From: Taklimakanibacter sp049323275
GTDB lineage: Bacteria > Pseudomonadota > Alphaproteobacteria > Rhizobiales > Aestuariivirgaceae
Assembly (NCBI GenBank): GCA_049323275.1
Contig: JBMOOM010000067.1
Location: 9,716-73,715, forward strand
DNA length: 64,000 nucleotides
Direction: 5' to 3'
Shown here: positions 62,186-64,000 of the stretch, piece after piece
How positions within the stretch are numbered: the stretch's first letter is position 1
Layout: each line of letters begins with the position of its first letter
Translations under genes and position numbers: made by a program
The notes under the pieces: model-generated
Seen by the model: only the letters and a program-made list of their open reading frames with translations
Database searches by the model: none
Told to the model about the DNA's origin: nothing

Positions 62186-63030
62186 GCCAGGCGGTCTGGT
62201 TCAACGGCGCGCTCGTCACCGGCCCGCTCGCCATCGATCCGGGCGATCGCGGCCTGCTGCTGGGTGATGGGCTTTTCGAGACCGTGGCCGTCTTCGCCGG
62301 TAAGCCCGTCTGGCTCGCCGATCACCTCGACCGCCTCGAGGCAGGCGCGAAGAGCCTCGGCCTCCCGGCCGATCGCAGCAAGATCGAAGCCGCAATTGCG
62401 GAGACCCTGGGCGCGAGCCCGCACCCGCACGGCATTCTGCGCATCACGCTGACGCGCGGCGCGGGTGTGCGCGGCCTTGCCGCCGACGGCAACGCGCCGA
62501 GCCTGCTCGTCACGCTGAGCGCCTGGGTGAAGGGCATGCTCTTCGCCCCGGCGAAGCTCGTCACCTCGACGATCAGGCGTAATGAGACATCGCCCGCCTC
62601 GCGTCTCAAGACACTTTCCTATGTCGACAACATCCTGGCGGCGCGGGAAGCCGCGGCGGCGCAATGCGATGACGCGCTCCTCCTCAACACAAAGGGCCGG
62701 CTCGCGGCGACGACCATTGCCAATGTCTTCGTGCTCAGCGGCGGCCGGCTCGCGACGCCGCCATTGACCGCCGGGATTCTGCCCGGCATCGCCCGCCGGA
62801 AATTGCTGACTCTTACGCAAGCCGAGGAAAGGGACATCGCACCGGCGGAGCTTCTCCTCGCCGATGCCGTCTTCGTGACCAACAGCCTGCGGCTTGTCCG
62901 CCCGGTCCATGCGCTGGATGGCCACCAGCTCCGGCACGAGGAGTCGGCACTGGCGCTATTTTTCGAACAATTATGTGCGTCGGTCGTTACGGAAACAGGG
63001 TTCGACCCGCGCCAGGCGGATGCGCTTTGA
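62182..63030 (+). CDS. pabC: Class IV aminotransferase, probable 4-amino-4-deoxychorismate lyase
   Basis: The 282-residue PLP enzyme has the class IV fold: GDRGLLLGDGLFETVAVFAGKPVWLADHLDRLEAG, RLKTLSYVDNILAAREAAAAQCDDALLLNTKGRL (the Lys in the KTLSYVDN segment is the likely PLP-binding residue) and LSGGRLATPPLTAGILPGIARRKLL. It starts with GTG overlapping pabA by four bases. Its position after pabB-pabA argues for release of pyruvate to give 4-aminobenzoate; D-amino acid or branched-chain aminotransferase activity is the alternative in this fold. Confidence 0.85.
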   Translation: MSQAVWFNGALVTGPLAIDPGDRGLLLGDGLFETVAVFAGKPVWLADHLDRLEAGAKSLGLPADRSKIEAAIAETLGASPHPHGILRITLTRGAGVRGLAADGNAPSLLVTLSAWVKGMLFAPAKLVTSTIRRNETSPASRLKTLSYVDNILAAREAAAAQCDDALLLNTKGRLAATTIANVFVLSGGRLATPPLTAGILPGIARRKLLTLTQAEERDIAPAELLLADAVFVTNSLRLVRPVHALDGHQLRHEESALALFFEQLCASVVTETGFDPRQADAL

Positions 63031-63093
63031 CCTTGTCAGCGCCACCCCCGGGGACTAGGTTCTCGGCCCGAGAAAGCCTTTAGGGATATCGTC

Positions 63094-63744
63094 ATGAAAT
63101 TCTTCGTCGACACCGCTGAAATCAAGGAAATCAAGGAATTGGCCGATACCGGCCTTCTCGACGGGGTGACCACGAACCCCTCGCTCATCGCCAAATCCGG
63201 GCGCGATTTCAAAGAGGTGATTGAAGAAATCTGCAAGATCGTGGAAGGCCCGGTGAGCGCCGAGGTGACCGCCCTCGATGCCGACGGCATGGTCGCCGAG
63301 GGCAAGAAGCTCGCCAAGATCGCCAAGAATGTCGCGGTGAAGGTGCCGCTCACCCTCGACGGGCTCAAGGCTTGCCGCACGCTGAGCCAGGCCGGCACCA
63401 TGGTCAATGTCACCTTGTGCTTCTCGGCCAATCAGGCGCTGCTCGCCGCCAAGGCCGGCGCCACCTTCATCTCGCCCTTCATCGGCCGCCTGGACGACAT
63501 CAATATCGACGGCATGGAGCTCATCCGCGAGATCCGCCAGATCTATGACAATTACGATTTCGACACCGAGATCCTGGCCGCCTCGATCCGCACCGCCAAT
63601 CACGTGAAGGAAGCGGCCCTCATCGGCGCCGATGTCGCGACCGTGCCGCCCGCCGTGCTGAAGGGCCTGGCGAAGCATCCTCTCACCGACAAGGGCATCG
63701 AATCCTTCCTCGCCGACTGGAAGAAGACCGGCCAGGCGATTTGA
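63094..63744 (+). CDS. Short transaldolase, fructose-6-phosphate aldolase type
   Basis: The 216-residue TalC/FSA-type protein has MKFFVDTAEIKEIKELADTGLLDGVTTNPSLIAKSG, VKVPLTLDGLKACRTLSQAG (Schiff-base Lys in VKVP near residue 85), NVTLCFSANQALLAAKAGATFISPFIGRLDD and ASIRTANHVKEAALIGADVATVPPAVL. Family members act as transaldolase or fructose-6-phosphate aldolase; sequence alone does not choose. An FSA-type gene near priA is common in Rhizobiales, so this marks the core flank. AGGGAT lies upstream of the start. Confidence 0.9.
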   Translation: MKFFVDTAEIKEIKELADTGLLDGVTTNPSLIAKSGRDFKEVIEEICKIVEGPVSAEVTALDADGMVAEGKKLAKIAKNVAVKVPLTLDGLKACRTLSQAGTMVNVTLCFSANQALLAAKAGATFISPFIGRLDDINIDGMELIREIRQIYDNYDFDTEILAASIRTANHVKEAALIGADVATVPPAVLKGLAKHPLTDKGIESFLADWKKTGQAI

Positions 63745-63782
63745 GCATTCTGCGCGGCAGCGCGGGCTGACCAACAGCCATA

Positions 63783-63876
63783 CCGTCATCCCGACGAAAG
63801 TCGGGGCCTATTAAATTCCATCGACGCGGGCAGCCTCGCTCGGTTGACTCTATTCAATGGATCCCGGCTTTCGCCG
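63783..63876. repeat. Palindromic doublet repeat, family 1, truncated copy
   Basis: The left arm CCGTCATCCCGACGAAAGTCGGG begins at 63783. The right arm ATGGATCCCGGCTTTCGCCG stops matching at about 63876, where the expected GGATGAC is replaced by CTATCGG. The left arm has paired changes that keep its stem. The remainder to 64000 shows no gene that I can support. Confidence 0.7.
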
Positions 63877-64000
63877 CTATCGGATTCACACATCTTGCGA
63901 GGTGCCTGCGATTTATCTCTCCCCGCTTCAGTGCAGGACTGTCGGGCAAAAACGATGAGACGTCAGAAAAAGCGGCGTATGGCAAGCGGATAGAGTGTGT

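Noticed and set aside
63745..64000. Coding region at the right edge
   Set aside because: Only a truncated palindromic repeat and unremarkable non-coding sequence are visible; no frame with credible content reaches the edge.

Overview
The window is GC-rich, densely coded alphaproteobacterial chromosome, most likely from the Hyphomicrobiales (Rhizobiales). The evidence is a stand-alone F1 operon (atpH-A-G-D-C), a priA gene with an FSA-type transaldolase beyond it on the other flank, a myo-inositol (iol) locus with an RpiR regulator, many ABC importers, a DUF1127 micro-protein, and several short palindromic repeat families resembling those of rhizobial genomes. No rRNA, tRNA, CRISPR array, integrase or recognisable insertion sequence was found.

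Layout. 1-4.5 kb: F1-ATPase genes on the minus strand, entering at the first codons of atpC. 4.8-12.7 kb: DUF1127 protein, ribokinase-type kinase, and a tightly overlapping operon of a spermidine/putrescine-type ABC importer, an isochorismatase-like hydrolase and a cytoplasmic glycoside hydrolase. 12.8-20.4 kb: RND efflux pair, polyphosphate kinase 2, a LOG-family protein and a beta-CASP metallo-beta-lactamase. 20.7-33.0 kb: inositol region (two Gfo/Idh/MocA dehydrogenases, RbsBCA-type importer, RpiR regulator, iolG, iolC, iolD, iolE, iolB), interrupted by a DUF559 gene between long inverted repeats. 33.0-45.4 kb: a large minus-strand polyol/ketose-phosphate region (HAD-IIA, two FGGY kinases, SorC regulator, RpiB, GpsA-like and G1PDH-like dehydrogenases, MalK/SmoK-type importer). 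45.8-51.3 kb: nitrate/taurine-type importer with an amidohydrolase and a flavoprotein. 51.4-52.9 kb: hipBA. 52.9-57.8 kb: DRL-like (COG4091) oxidoreductase, class II aldolase with a polylysine-like tail, XRE-cupin regulator, GNAT, FGGY kinase. 58-63.7 kb: priA, pabB-pabA-pabC and an FSA-type transaldolase.

How it fits together. In many Rhizobiales priA lies next to the F1-ATP synthase operon. Here both keep the same orientation but about 53 kb of mainly catabolic genes lies between them, so the middle looks like an accessory block between two core flanks. Each catabolic module carries its own transporter or regulator, and many genes overlap by 1-4 bases, implying translational coupling.

The main unusual items are: (1) a DUF559 gene bounded by 68-bp inverted repeats with paired substitutions in a hairpin stem, related repeats without the gene elsewhere, and a half-unit supplying a sequestered ribosome-binding site; (2) a polyol-phosphate region pairing AraM-like and AraL-like proteins with two kinases and RpiB; (3) a homologue of the DXR-like enzyme DRL beside an aldolase and a sugar kinase. 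Functions rest on motifs read from translated sequence; no database search was possible.
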